Shown here one piece after another: positions 1 through 8,637 of a stretch of DNA of 49,436 bases. Source of the DNA: Deltaproteobacteria bacterium. GTDB lineage: Bacteria > Myxococcota > Myxococcia > Myxococcales > 40CM-4-68-19. The position numbers and the translations under genes are program-made. The DNA lies in contig VBKL01000093.1 in the NCBI GenBank assembly GCA_005879805.1, forward strand, positions 1 through 49,436. Direction: 5' to 3'. Below the pieces are notes generated by a model. It made no database searches and had not been told where the DNA came from. It saw only the letters and a list, made by a program, of their open reading frames with translations. Within the stretch, counting starts at the first letter, position 1; every line of letters begins with the position of its first letter.

Positions 1-1
1 C

Positions 2-271
2 TTCGCCGAGGACGCTCCGAGGCAACTCGAAGCGATACGGAAGGCGATCGCGGCCGGAGACGCGAAGGCGCTCGCCGACGCCGCTCACACGTTGAAGGGC
101 GCCGCGGCGAATTTCGATCCGGGCGAGGCGGCCGGTCTGGCGCTCCGCCTGGAAAGGCTGGGACGCGCCGGCACCGTCGAAGGCGCGGCGGAGCTTTGCG
201 ACGCGCTCGCGAAGGCGATCGGCGATCTCGGGACGGAACTGTCCAGGCTCTGCGACGAGCCTCGACCTTGA
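2..271 (+). CDS. HPt (histidine phosphotransfer) domain protein, 3' end only
   Basis: Frame 2 is open from the window edge to TGA at 269-271; the start lies outside. The translation contains an HPt signature, D-A-A-H-T-L-K-G-A-A-A-N-F, followed by an amphipathic helix rich in L, R and E. The histidine in AHTLKG is the usual phosphoryl acceptor of HPt domains in multistep phosphorelays. The visible 89 residues are one four-helix HPt module; whether it is a free protein or the C-terminal domain of a hybrid kinase cannot be told. It overlaps by TTGA a short receiver-like remnant. Confidence 0.75.
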   Translation, partial: FAEDAPRQLEAIRKAIAAGDAKALADAAHTLKGAAANFDPGEAAGLALRLERLGRAGTVEGAAELCDALAKAIGDLGTELSRLCDEPRP

Positions 272-351
272 CGCGAATTCTCATCGCGGACGACGGCGCC
301 GTCTCGCCGGCGCTGCTTGCCAGCTTCCCTGGCCCGGTGGCGTGGGTCTAG
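268..351 (+). pseudogene. Remnant of a response-regulator receiver domain
   Basis: A TTG at 268 overlaps the HPt stop (TTGA) and opens a 27-codon frame whose product begins T-R-I-L-I-A-D-D-G-A-V, the beta-1 strand and acidic pair that start receiver domains. After about 18 family-like residues it ends at TAG (349-351), at the 3' end of the convergent Smr gene. The phospho-accepting aspartate and everything after it are missing. It could be a chance ORF, but an acidic-pair N terminus translationally coupled to an HPt gene is what a real receiver gene would look like before loss of its body. Confidence 0.4.
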
Positions 352-998
352 ACCCGGCGCAAGAGCAAGTAGACCGCTCCCGCTCCGCCGTCGTGCGGCC
401 GCGCGGTCGCGAACGCGAGCACGTGCTCGGCGAATCGCGCCGTCGTCATCCAGCGCTTGAGCGCGTCCTTCAACACCGGAACCTGGTCCTTGGAGTGCAG
501 CCCACGGCCGTGCACGACGAGGACGCAGCGCTTTCCGGAGTGGCGCGCCTGGAAGAGGTAGACGTCGAGCGCCGCCTTCGCTTCCGCGCGGGTCATCCCG
601 TGGAGGTCGACGTGGCCCTGCACCGCGAACTCGCCCTTGCGCAGCCGGCGCACGACTCGCGGATCGAGGCCGTGCACGCATCCCTCGATGAACTCGTCCG
701 AGTCGCTGAGATCGAAAGGCGTCTCGCCGCGCACCAGGGCGCGCAGCTCTTCGTAGGCGGCGATCTCCGGATCGAGCTGCGCCGGCACCATCGCCTGCGG
801 GCGAGGCCCGGGCCGGATCCGCTCCTTGCGATCTTCCAGCGGCAAAGCGCCGTCGGTCGCCATCTGCCACAGCTCGTCGTCGGTCAGGCCCTCGCGCCGC
901 GGCGGGGGAGGCGGCGGCTTGGGAGGAGGAGCTTTTGGCGCCTTCTCCTTGGGCGGCAGCTTGATTCCGCGGAACGGGTTGTTGAACGGCTTCTTCAC
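348..998 (-). CDS. Smr/MutS2-type domain protein
   Basis: A 216-residue protein. The N-terminal 40 residues are basic and proline-rich (K-A-P-K-A-P-P-P-K-P then a run of prolines), followed by a linker and a C-terminal Smr domain with V-D-L-H-G-M-T-R-A-E-A and V-V-H-G-R-G-L-H-S, the conserved LHG and HGxG motifs. Smr domains are nucleic-acid nicking or binding modules; stand-alone Smr proteins are linked to DNA repair or RNA cleavage at stalled ribosomes. The GTG at 996-998 is chosen because a GAGG lies four bases upstream and the upstream gene stops at 1003. Last gene of the minus-strand run. Confidence 0.75.
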   Translation of the reverse strand: MKKPFNNPFRGIKLPPKEKAPKAPPPKPPPPPPRREGLTDDELWQMATDGALPLEDRKERIRPGPRPQAMVPAQLDPEIAAYEELRALVRGETPFDLSDSDEFIEGCVHGLDPRVVRRLRKGEFAVQGHVDLHGMTRAEAKAALDVYLFQARHSGKRCVLVVHGRGLHSKDQVPVLKDALKRWMTTARFAEHVLAFATARPHDGGAGAVYLLLRRV

Positions 999-1002
999 GG
1001 CC

Positions 1003-1563
1003 TCAGTACCACGCGATCCCGACCCCGAGAGCGACCAGGGTTTCCGGATATCCGACAGGCGCCTGCAAGGCGAGCGAGACGCGAAGCTGCGGCTCTTTCG
1101 GTCCCTCCAGCGCGACCCGATCGAGATGCATCTCCGCCCGCACCCAGGCGGCGTGGAGCCCGGAACCGAGGATGACCTGGGGCGCCGCCGCGGCGCCGAG
1201 CACGTACCCGCGCCAGTTCGCTCCCGTGGAGATCCCGCCCATGGCGCGCTCGGCCCCGAAGAGGAACGGCACCTCGAGGCGCAGCCGGGGCGGCCCGGAG
1301 GAGACGGCGAGCCGGGCACCGGTACCGGCGCGCAGCGCCGTCCAGGAAGACGCCATGGCGGTCGCCGGCGGCGTCACGATGCGGATCACCGCCACCCCGA
1401 CTCCCGCTCCGCCCAGGACCTGCGCGGATCCGTCGTGATCCGCGAGCGCGCCGAATGCCCGCACCTCCGTCTCGTAGAACATCGGCGCGCGTAGCGAATA
1501 GGCGCGCAGCGCCGCCGCGGCATCGGGCTGCGCTGCGGCGAGCAGGGCGAAAGCGAGGAGCAT
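1003..1563 (-). CDS. Small exported protein of unknown function
   Basis: 186 residues. The N terminus (M-L-L-A-F-A-L-L-A-A-A-Q-P-D) is a short hydrophobic signal peptide. The rest is rich in A, G, V and R with alternating hydrophobic residues and repeated glycine pairs (G-G-A-G-V-G-V-A-V), compatible with beta strands and perhaps an outer-membrane or periplasmic beta protein, but no family is recognised. It lies 12 bases after the NtrC-type regulator and 4 bases before the Smr gene, so it is probably co-transcribed with both. No clear Shine-Dalgarno precedes the ATG. Confidence 0.55.
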   Translation of the reverse strand: MLLAFALLAAAQPDAAAALRAYSLRAPMFYETEVRAFGALADHDGSAQVLGGAGVGVAVIRIVTPPATAMASSWTALRAGTGARLAVSSGPPRLRLEVPFLFGAERAMGGISTGANWRGYVLGAAAAPQVILGSGLHAAWVRAEMHLDRVALEGPKEPQLRVSLALQAPVGYPETLVALGVGIAWY

Positions 1564-1575
1564 TGCGAGGGTACG

Positions 1576-2970
1576 TCAATCGCGGCGCAGGCCGAGGCGC
1601 TTCATCTTGCGCCACAGCGTGGTGGTCGACACGTCCAGCTCGCGAGCGACGCGCTCGAGGTTCCCGTCGGCCCGCGCCATGGCGCGCTGGATTGCTTCGC
1701 GCTCGGCTTCGTCGATCTGCTCCGCGAGAGTGCGCACCGCGGGACGACCCGAATCGGGGATGAGCGCCTCGAGGCGGACGTCGTCGGCGGTGATCTCGTC
1801 GGAATGCGAGAGCGCCGCGGCCTGCTCGACGACGTTCTCCAGCTCGCGGACGTTTCCGGGGAAGGCGTGGGCAACCATCTTCTGCAGCGCCCCCTGGGTG
1901 AGGACGCGCCTGGTGCCGTTGCGCTGGTTGAAGCGGCCGACGAAGTGCTGGGCGAGGATGGGGATGTCGTCGCGCCGTTCGCGCAGGGGCGGGACGACCA
2001 GCGGCACGACGTTGAGCCGATAGAAGAGGTCCTCGCGGAAACGCTTCTCCGCGATCGACTTGCGCAGGTCCTGGTTCGTCGCCGCCAGCACGCGCACGTC
2101 GACCTGGATGGAGGCGTTGTCGCCGACGCGCCGGATCTCGTGCTCCTGGATGACCCGGAGCAATTTGGCCTGGAAAGCGGGAGTGGTCTCGGCGATCTCG
2201 TCGAAGAAGAAGGTCCCGCCGCTCGCCTCCTCGAGCAGGCCCTGGCGGAGCTTGACGGCGCCGGTGAACGCTCCCTTCACGTGGCCGAAAAGCTCGCTCT
2301 CGAGAAGGCTTTCGCTGATGGCCGCGCAGTTGACCGGCACGAACGGTCGCGAGCTGCGTTTGGAATTCGCGTGGATGGCGCGGGCGACGAGCTCCTTTCC
2401 TGTTCCGCTTTCCCCGGTGATGAGGACGGTCACCTCGGTCGGCGCGACGCGGACCACGCGGGTTAGTAGCTCGCGCATCGCCGCCGAACGTCCCACCAGC
2501 GCGTCGAGCTTGTAGCGCTGTCGGAACTCGTCGGTGTAGAGGCCGACTTCGACGAGCAGGCGTCTCTTCTCCAGCGCGCGCTGGACGCGGACGAGAAGCT
2601 CCTCCTGCTTGAACGGCTTCGAGACGTAGTCGTGCGCGCCCTGCTGCATGGCGGCGACCGCGCTCTCCACCGTCCCGAAGCCGGTCATGACGATGACCTG
2701 CGTCGCGGGGGCGATCTCGAGCGCGCCGCGCAACACCGCGATGCCGTCGAGCGGCGCCATCTTGAGGTCGGTGAGCACCACCTCGAACGGCTCGGCGAGC
2801 AGCCGCGCGAGCGCAGCCTCGCCGCTCTCCGCCTCGGCCACGTCGTAGCCCGCCTGCTGGAGCACGAAGGCGGTGGTGGTACGCATGTTGCGCTGATCGT
2901 CGACGACCAGGACGCGCGGTTTTCCGCCGGAGGGAAGCTGGGGCGCTACTGCTTCGGAGCCTTCGGCCAT
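1576..2970 (-). CDS. NtrC-family sigma-54-dependent response regulator
   Basis: 464 residues in three domains. The receiver domain (about 18-130) has phospho-acceptor D68 in L-T-D-L-K-M, T96 and K118. The AAA+ domain (about 155-390) has Walker A G-E-S-G-T-G-K-E (186-193), the sigma-54 contact loop G-A-F-T-G-A (233-238) and Walker B F-F-F-D-E. A Fis-type helix-turn-helix closes the protein (N-L-E-R-V-A-R-E-L-D-V-S near the end). All key residues are present, so it should be an active enhancer-binding activator. It follows the 1200-residue histidine kinase by 46 bases and is almost certainly its partner. Target promoters are not evident in the window. Confidence 0.93.
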   Translation of the reverse strand: MAEGSEAVAPQLPSGGKPRVLVVDDQRNMRTTTAFVLQQAGYDVAEAESGEAALARLLAEPFEVVLTDLKMAPLDGIAVLRGALEIAPATQVIVMTGFGTVESAVAAMQQGAHDYVSKPFKQEELLVRVQRALEKRRLLVEVGLYTDEFRQRYKLDALVGRSAAMRELLTRVVRVAPTEVTVLITGESGTGKELVARAIHANSKRSSRPFVPVNCAAISESLLESELFGHVKGAFTGAVKLRQGLLEEASGGTFFFDEIAETTPAFQAKLLRVIQEHEIRRVGDNASIQVDVRVLAATNQDLRKSIAEKRFREDLFYRLNVVPLVVPPLRERRDDIPILAQHFVGRFNQRNGTRRVLTQGALQKMVAHAFPGNVRELENVVEQAAALSHSDEITADDVRLEALIPDSGRPAVRTLAEQIDEAEREAIQRAMARADGNLERVARELDVSTTTLWRKMKRLGLRRD

Positions 2971-3016
2971 CGTCGCGAGAGTCTAGAGCCGAGCCACCTT
3001 GGCGCGGTAGCGTTTT

Positions 3017-6000
3017 TCACAGCGGCAGGAGCAACTGGAACTCGGCGCCCTGGTCGATCTCGGCCAGCTGGACGTGGCCGCCGTGGCCCTCCGCGATGCG
3101 CCGCACCACGGCGAGGCCCAGCCCGGTTCCGGTCGGCTTGGTGGTGAAGAATGCCTGGAACACCCGGTCGCGGTCCTCGCGGGGAATTCCCGTGCCCGTG
3201 TCGCGCACCGAGATGCGGGCGAGGCGGCCCCCGTCCGATATGACGTCAGTCGCGGAGATGGTCACGCTGCCGCCGCGCGGCATGGCCTGGAACGCGTTGG
3301 TGACGAGGTTCACCAGGGCCTGCCGGAGCAGCCGGGAGTCGGCCCGTACCGTGGCAACCCCTGGAGAGATCGAGGTGTGCACGTCGACGCCTTCGTTGTG
3401 CGCGACCGAGGTCCGCACGGCGGACACCGCCTCGTCGACGAGCTGGCCGAGCGCCACCGGCTGGAGCGCGGGCTGGATGGGGCGCGAGTAGTCGAGCAGA
3501 TCGCCGACCATGTGGTTCAGCCGCTCCGACTCCTCGCTGAGGATGTCGAGGAGGAGCTTCACGTCGCCCTTCGGCTCTACCAGGCGGCGCAGGCTGCTGA
3601 TGGAGTTGAAGATCACCCCGAGCGGGTTGCGCACCTCGTGCGCGATCGACGCCGACAATTCGCCCAGGGCGGCGAGACGCTCGCGCTCGATCAGCTCCGC
3701 CTGGGTGCGGGCCAGTTCCGCGTAGCTGCGGCGCAGGTCTTCGTAGAGCCGGCCGGAAAGCACCGCGAGCGCAATCTGCTGGGCGCCGGCTACGACCCGC
3801 TTGATCTCACCGTCGGTGAACACGCGTGAGCCGCGGACGTCGTCGAGCATCACTGCGCCGAGCACCTCGTCCCGGGCGATGAGGGGCACCGCGAGAAGCG
3901 CGCGCTGGCCGAAGTGGCTCACCAGACGCGGGTTGGCGCGCGGCGATTGTTCCGGGTGCCCTTCTTGCACCGGCCGCCGGGTGCGCACCGCCTCGAGCGC
4001 GATCGACGACTCGCTGACGTGGAGCACGACGTCGCGCATGAACTCGGAGTGCTGCGGGCTGCAGGCGATGTTCCGCAGGGTCTTCTTCCCCTCGTCGAGG
4101 AGGAGGACGAACCAGTTGGTCGCATCGACGAGCTTGCGCAGGCGCTCGCCGGCGGCATTGAGCAGCGGCACGATCTCGAGCGACCCGGCCACCGAGCGGC
4201 TCAGCTCGTAGAGCGAGGTCATCTCCTCTGCGCGCGTCCGCTCCTCGGCGTAGAGCCGCGCGTTGGAGAGAGCCACCGAGAGCTGCGCGGAAAGCGCGTC
4301 CGCGATGCGCGCCTCGTCGGCGGAGAAGGGCCTTTCCGCGCGGCGGGCGACGCAGAACGCGCCGCCTGGCGCTCCCGCCGGACCGGGCATCGGCGCGCAC
4401 AGCGAGTGGCGGAGACCGTTCTGCCCGTCGAGCTCCACCCGGCGCTGCATTGCGTTGTTCTCCTCGCAGAGGCCGAAGCGTCCCAGCGGAGCGCTCTCCG
4501 GGAACCCGTGCGCCGTTCCTTCCTTGGCTTGCGTGAAGGAGAGCCGCAGCTCGTCGCCCTCGCGCTCGTAGACGGCGGCGACGTCCGCGTCGAAGAGCTC
4601 GAGGGCGCGGGAGAGGGCCGAGACGAACAGCTCGTGCCGATCGAGCTTGCCGGCGAGCGCCGTGGAGATCTGCTGCAAGAGCCCCAGCTCGTCGGCGCGG
4701 CGCCGCTCGCGCGCCACGATGTCCGAGCTGACCACCGCAGCGGAGAGCAGCTGCGCGACGTGGGTCGCGAGCCGCACGTCCTGGGCGCCGAGGATCCGGT
4801 CGCCGCGGGTGAGCAAGCTGAGGGCGCCCACCGCGACGTCGTGCGAGACCAGCGGCACCGCGAGGATGGACCGGGCGGGAATGCGGCGGACGAGCTCCGG
4901 ATCGATGCGAGAGTCGGTCTGGGCATCGAGCGCCGCCTGTGGCTGGCGGGTAGCGAAGGCGAGGGTCACCATCGATCGGCGGGAAAGCGGAAAGACGATT
5001 CCCTGCGCCGCGCCATCGGCCACGTCCGGATCGTGGAAGGCCTCCACCTTCAAGCTGGTCCCGGTCGAGTCGGGCAGCCAGACGTAGGAAGCGGTGCAGC
5101 GCAGGATGCGCACCGCCACCCGCGCGCCGGCATCGAGAATGCGGCGCAGGTCGAAGTTGCCCAGCGCCGTCTGGCCCAGCTCCAGCAGATTGGAGAGCTC
5201 CTCGACGCGGCGCTGGGTCTGCTGGAAGAGCATGACGTTGAGCAGCGACACGGCGAGCTGCGCGGCGAGCGTGTTGAGGAGCCGCAGGTCCTCCCGCTCG
5301 AGCGTTTCCTTCTTCACCGCGACGAGGACGCCGTGCACCCGCTCGCCGACCTTCAACGGCAGGACGACGCCGTTGTGCTCGGCCTGACGCTGGGCAAGGG
5401 CGAGCGGGATGACGCCGCCCGGCGGGGTCTGCAGGCGGAGCGAGGCGGAGCGGACCTTGCCGTCGGGGAGCAGCGTGAAGAGGACCGGGTCTCCGGCGAG
5501 CGCCGCGTCGGTCCAGGGCAGCTCGCGATCGATGGCGACGCTCTGCAGCACCGCCGCGAACTCGTGCCCTTCGAATCCGCGCTGGGCGGCGAGCTCGAGC
5601 GAATCCTCCTCCCGGCGGAGGATGGCGGTCCGCTCGACGCCGGCCACCTCGGCGAATCGCTCCAGCGCCTGCCGCAAGGAGTCGGCCGATCCGAGCGCGG
5701 CGCTGGCCCGGGCCACCTCGTTGACCGCGGCCAGCTCGCGGTTCTTCCGATCGAGCTCCTCGATCCTGCGGATCTGCTCGAGGAAGGCGCCGACCTGCTG
5801 CCCGAAGAGTCCGAAAGCGCTCGCCACCGTGGCGTCGAGCCCGGAGCCGGTCGCCGACAGCGCATACGAGGGGCCTTCGCCCGAGACGGGGATGATGGCG
5901 TAGATCGCCCGCGAGGGAATGGTGGGATCGACCTCGTCCCGCCGCTTTCCGAGCGCCTTGGCGATGAGCCCGGGAAGGTCCTCGATGAGGTTCCCCTGCG

Positions 6001-6619
6001 AGGCATGTCCCTTGCGGGGGAGCAGGGCGCGGAAGGCTTCCACGGGGATGTCGTGGGCCCACCGCTGGCGGAGCGCGCTCAGGCCGCCGGGGCCGTCGCC
6101 GAGGTCGAGGATGTGGACCGCCTGACCGGAGATCTCGTTGAAGTTGACGAGCAGCCCGAGCTGGGCGAGACGGTCTCGCACCGAGCGGAAGAGCCCGAAT
6201 GCGGTCTGCTCCCGCTGGGCGGCGACGGCGGCATCGACGAGCCCGCGGACGATCTGCGCGGTGCGTGCGAGGCCCCGCTCGTCGGTGCAGACGATGAGGA
6301 CCGCGCCGGGGCCGGCGAGCGGGAAGGGCGAGATCCTGCCGCGCAGGGGAATGGGCGCGCCGTCGGAGCCGCGCCCGACGAGGTCCATCTCGTCGACCGC
6401 CCGTTCCGCGGCTCCCGCCTTGCGCGAGATGGGGATGAGCACCGTCTGCAGCGCGTCCGGCGCTCCGACGATCTGCTCCTTGGTGCGGCCGAGCAGCGAG
6501 CAGAGGCGCTCGTTGGCGGCGACGATCCGCGATTCGTCGAGGACGCAGGCGGCGAGGGGGAGTTGATCCACCAGCGCGCTGGCGAGCGAGGTCGCCGAGC
6601 TTCTCGGGTCGGCGCTCAC
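3017..6619 (-). CDS. Soluble multi-GAF histidine kinase
   Basis: 1200 residues, starting at GTG 6619, which overlaps the selB stop as GTGA. An N-terminal PAS-like segment (L-A-A-C-V-L-D-E-S-R-I-V-A-A-N) is followed by about four GAF-type domains spread over residues 100-970, then HisKA with H994 (S-I-A-H-E-V-R-N-P-L-G) and an HATPase domain with N box and G boxes (D-T-G-T-G-I-P, G-T-G-L-G-L). There is no signal peptide or membrane segment, so it senses a cytoplasmic cue. The GAF domains may bind a small ligand, nucleotide or chromophore; no bilin-binding cysteine context was evident. It probably phosphorylates the NtrC-type regulator downstream. Confidence 0.9.
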   Translation of the reverse strand: MSADPRSSATSLASALVDQLPLAACVLDESRIVAANERLCSLLGRTKEQIVGAPDALQTVLIPISRKAGAAERAVDEMDLVGRGSDGAPIPLRGRISPFPLAGPGAVLIVCTDERGLARTAQIVRGLVDAAVAAQREQTAFGLFRSVRDRLAQLGLLVNFNEISGQAVHILDLGDGPGGLSALRQRWAHDIPVEAFRALLPRKGHASQGNLIEDLPGLIAKALGKRRDEVDPTIPSRAIYAIIPVSGEGPSYALSATGSGLDATVASAFGLFGQQVGAFLEQIRRIEELDRKNRELAAVNEVARASAALGSADSLRQALERFAEVAGVERTAILRREEDSLELAAQRGFEGHEFAAVLQSVAIDRELPWTDAALAGDPVLFTLLPDGKVRSASLRLQTPPGGVIPLALAQRQAEHNGVVLPLKVGERVHGVLVAVKKETLEREDLRLLNTLAAQLAVSLLNVMLFQQTQRRVEELSNLLELGQTALGNFDLRRILDAGARVAVRILRCTASYVWLPDSTGTSLKVEAFHDPDVADGAAQGIVFPLSRRSMVTLAFATRQPQAALDAQTDSRIDPELVRRIPARSILAVPLVSHDVAVGALSLLTRGDRILGAQDVRLATHVAQLLSAAVVSSDIVARERRRADELGLLQQISTALAGKLDRHELFVSALSRALELFDADVAAVYEREGDELRLSFTQAKEGTAHGFPESAPLGRFGLCEENNAMQRRVELDGQNGLRHSLCAPMPGPAGAPGGAFCVARRAERPFSADEARIADALSAQLSVALSNARLYAEERTRAEEMTSLYELSRSVAGSLEIVPLLNAAGERLRKLVDATNWFVLLLDEGKKTLRNIACSPQHSEFMRDVVLHVSESSIALEAVRTRRPVQEGHPEQSPRANPRLVSHFGQRALLAVPLIARDEVLGAVMLDDVRGSRVFTDGEIKRVVAGAQQIALAVLSGRLYEDLRRSYAELARTQAELIERERLAALGELSASIAHEVRNPLGVIFNSISSLRRLVEPKGDVKLLLDILSEESERLNHMVGDLLDYSRPIQPALQPVALGQLVDEAVSAVRTSVAHNEGVDVHTSISPGVATVRADSRLLRQALVNLVTNAFQAMPRGGSVTISATDVISDGGRLARISVRDTGTGIPREDRDRVFQAFFTTKPTGTGLGLAVVRRIAEGHGGHVQLAEIDQGAEFQLLLPL

Positions 6620-8637
6620 CGCTCGCGCTCCTTGCGCAGGACCCGCTTGTCCCCGACGCGCAAGGTGATCCGCTCCTTGTCGAACCACTCGGCAAGGGGA
6701 ATGGTGAACTTGCGGCTCTGCCCGGTCAGTTCCTTGAATCCCTGGGCATCGATCGATCCGTGCGCAGCGAGGTGCGCGAGGAGCTTGCCGCGCAATTCGT
6801 GCAGGGGCCGCGATCCGAACCACAGCTCCTCGCTCACCTTGTTCGCGCGCCCCGCCGAGGCGAGCGTCTTGAGCAGCGCGCCCGTCCGGTGCGGCGACTC
6901 GCCGATCATCGCGGGCAGCTCGTCGGTACGGGGAGGAGACAGGCCCGCGCTGTCGAGGATGCCGGCGAGCTTCTCCTGCGCCGAGGCATCCGGTCCTCCG
7001 AGCGGTGCCGGGGCGGAGGCAGGTCGCACCCGTTCGGCGTCGGTGCGCAGATCTCCCGCCTCGGCGAGCTGGGCAAGCGCGCGTGCGAAGAGCCTTGGCG
7101 GAGGCGCTCCGGAGCGCTGGCGCAATTCCTCCTTCGCGATGGAAGGGTCGACCTCGCCAAGGGCAGCGTGCTCCTCGAGCCGGACGAGGATCTTCTTGGT
7201 AAGCCTTCCGAGCAGGCCCGCGTGCACGTAGAGCCGCGATTCGCGGTCGAGGAGGATGGCCCTGCCGAGCTGCGAGAGCCGCTCGAGCGCCGTTCCTGCC
7301 GCCTTGAAGGTGAAGGCGCCCTGCGCGGCGAGGCGCTGGGGCGAGGATCCCAGATGCCCGGCTTCGAGGAGCAGCGCTTCCGCCTGGGCGAGCGCGTCGT
7401 CTCCCGCGAGCGCCTGGAGGGCGCGCACGTCCGACTCGCGCTTGCGACGCTTGCGGGACCCGACGGCGAGGATCCTGCCGCCCCCGAGTGTCGACGCATG
7501 CGCCCGCGAGGCGGCGGTGAACCTGCCTGGAGGCGGCGCTGCGCCCTCGACGGGTTTGCCGAGCTCTCCGCGCACGAGGAAGCGCAGCCCCGACAGCGCC
7601 GCCACCTTGGAGCCGAGGCGGAGCTGGGCCACGGCGCGCTCCCCCGGAAGGAGCTCCTTGCGGTCGATGAGCGCCACCGTTGCCTGCGCCTGCGCGGTGC
7701 CGATGTGCGCGAGCAGCCGCGTCCGGTCCTTGAGCGGCCGCGCCGCCCAGGGAAGCAGCTCCAGCTCGACGTCGAGGATCTGCGCCCCGCCGGTCGCCTC
7801 CAGCGTCCCCGCCGGCACCAAGGCGGCGCCGCGCGGAGCCTGCGCCACCTCGATGCCCGCGACGTTCGCGGCGGTCCGCTGGCCCGCCCGGGCGCGGTCG
7901 ACCGATCCGCCGTGCACCTGGACGCCGCGCACCCGCGCTCCGCGGATGCGCGCACCGGACCCGATCAGGTCCACCTCGTCTCCGGGGCCGAGCGAGCCGG
8001 AGAAGAGCGTGCCGGTCACCACGGTGCCGAATCCTTTCACCGCGAAGGCGCGATCGAGCGGCAGGAAGAGCGGTCCCTGCTCCGATCGAGGCGCATCGAT
8101 CCGTTCCTTGACCGCCCCGGCGATGGTCTCGACCAGCTCGCGCAGGCCCTGACCGGTACGCGCCGAGACCTCGACGATGGGCGCCTTCTCCAAGAACGAT
8201 CCGGCGAGCAGCTCGCGCAGCTCGAGCAGGAGCAACTCGCGGTGGTCGGAGCCCAGGCCGGGCAGGAGGTCGGACTTGGTGAGCGCGACGACGCCGGAGG
8301 TCACGCCGAGGAGCCGCAAGACGTCGAGGTGCTCGGCGGTCTGCGGCATCGGCCCCTCGTCGGCCGCGACGCAGAGGACCGCCACGTCTACGCCGAACGC
8401 GGCGCCCACCATCGCCCGCAGGAACCGCTCGTGGCCCGGGACGTCCACCACCCCCGCCGTCCCGACGCCGGGCAATTCCAGGTGCGCGTAGCCGGCCTCG
8501 AGCGTGATGCCGCGGCGCTTCTCTTCCGGCAGACGGTCGGTGTCGATCCCGGTCAGCGCCTTCACCAGCGCCGTCTTCCCGTGATCGACATGGCCTGCTG
8601 TCCCGATGACGACGCGCAGCGGGGATGTTGCGTTCAC
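6616..8637 (-). CDS. selB: Selenocysteine-specific translation elongation factor SelB
   Basis: 673 residues. An EF-Tu-like GTPase domain carries G-H-V-D-H-G-K-T (15-22), D-V-P-G-H-E-R-F and T-K-S-D; beta-barrel domains follow, and the C-terminal 280 residues are the helical winged-helix array that in SelB binds the SECIS RNA hairpin. SelB delivers Sec-tRNA to UGA codons at the ribosome. The GTG start overlaps the dehydrogenase stop (GTGA at 8634-8637), and its own stop overlaps the kinase start. No selA, selD, tRNA-Sec or selenoprotein gene is in this window, so those must lie elsewhere if the system works. Confidence 0.93.
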   Translation of the reverse strand: MNATSPLRVVIGTAGHVDHGKTALVKALTGIDTDRLPEEKRRGITLEAGYAHLELPGVGTAGVVDVPGHERFLRAMVGAAFGVDVAVLCVAADEGPMPQTAEHLDVLRLLGVTSGVVALTKSDLLPGLGSDHRELLLLELRELLAGSFLEKAPIVEVSARTGQGLRELVETIAGAVKERIDAPRSEQGPLFLPLDRAFAVKGFGTVVTGTLFSGSLGPGDEVDLIGSGARIRGARVRGVQVHGGSVDRARAGQRTAANVAGIEVAQAPRGAALVPAGTLEATGGAQILDVELELLPWAARPLKDRTRLLAHIGTAQAQATVALIDRKELLPGERAVAQLRLGSKVAALSGLRFLVRGELGKPVEGAAPPPGRFTAASRAHASTLGGGRILAVGSRKRRKRESDVRALQALAGDDALAQAEALLLEAGHLGSSPQRLAAQGAFTFKAAGTALERLSQLGRAILLDRESRLYVHAGLLGRLTKKILVRLEEHAALGEVDPSIAKEELRQRSGAPPPRLFARALAQLAEAGDLRTDAERVRPASAPAPLGGPDASAQEKLAGILDSAGLSPPRTDELPAMIGESPHRTGALLKTLASAGRANKVSEELWFGSRPLHELRGKLLAHLAAHGSIDAQGFKELTGQSRKFTIPLAEWFDKERITLRVGDKRVLRKERER

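Noticed and set aside
3914-7231. 1105-codon open frame on the plus strand opposite the multi-GAF kinase and selB
   Set aside because: Arises from GC-rich codon bias of the genes on the other strand; composition is R/E/G/A-rich without domains, while both minus-strand genes carry clear motifs.
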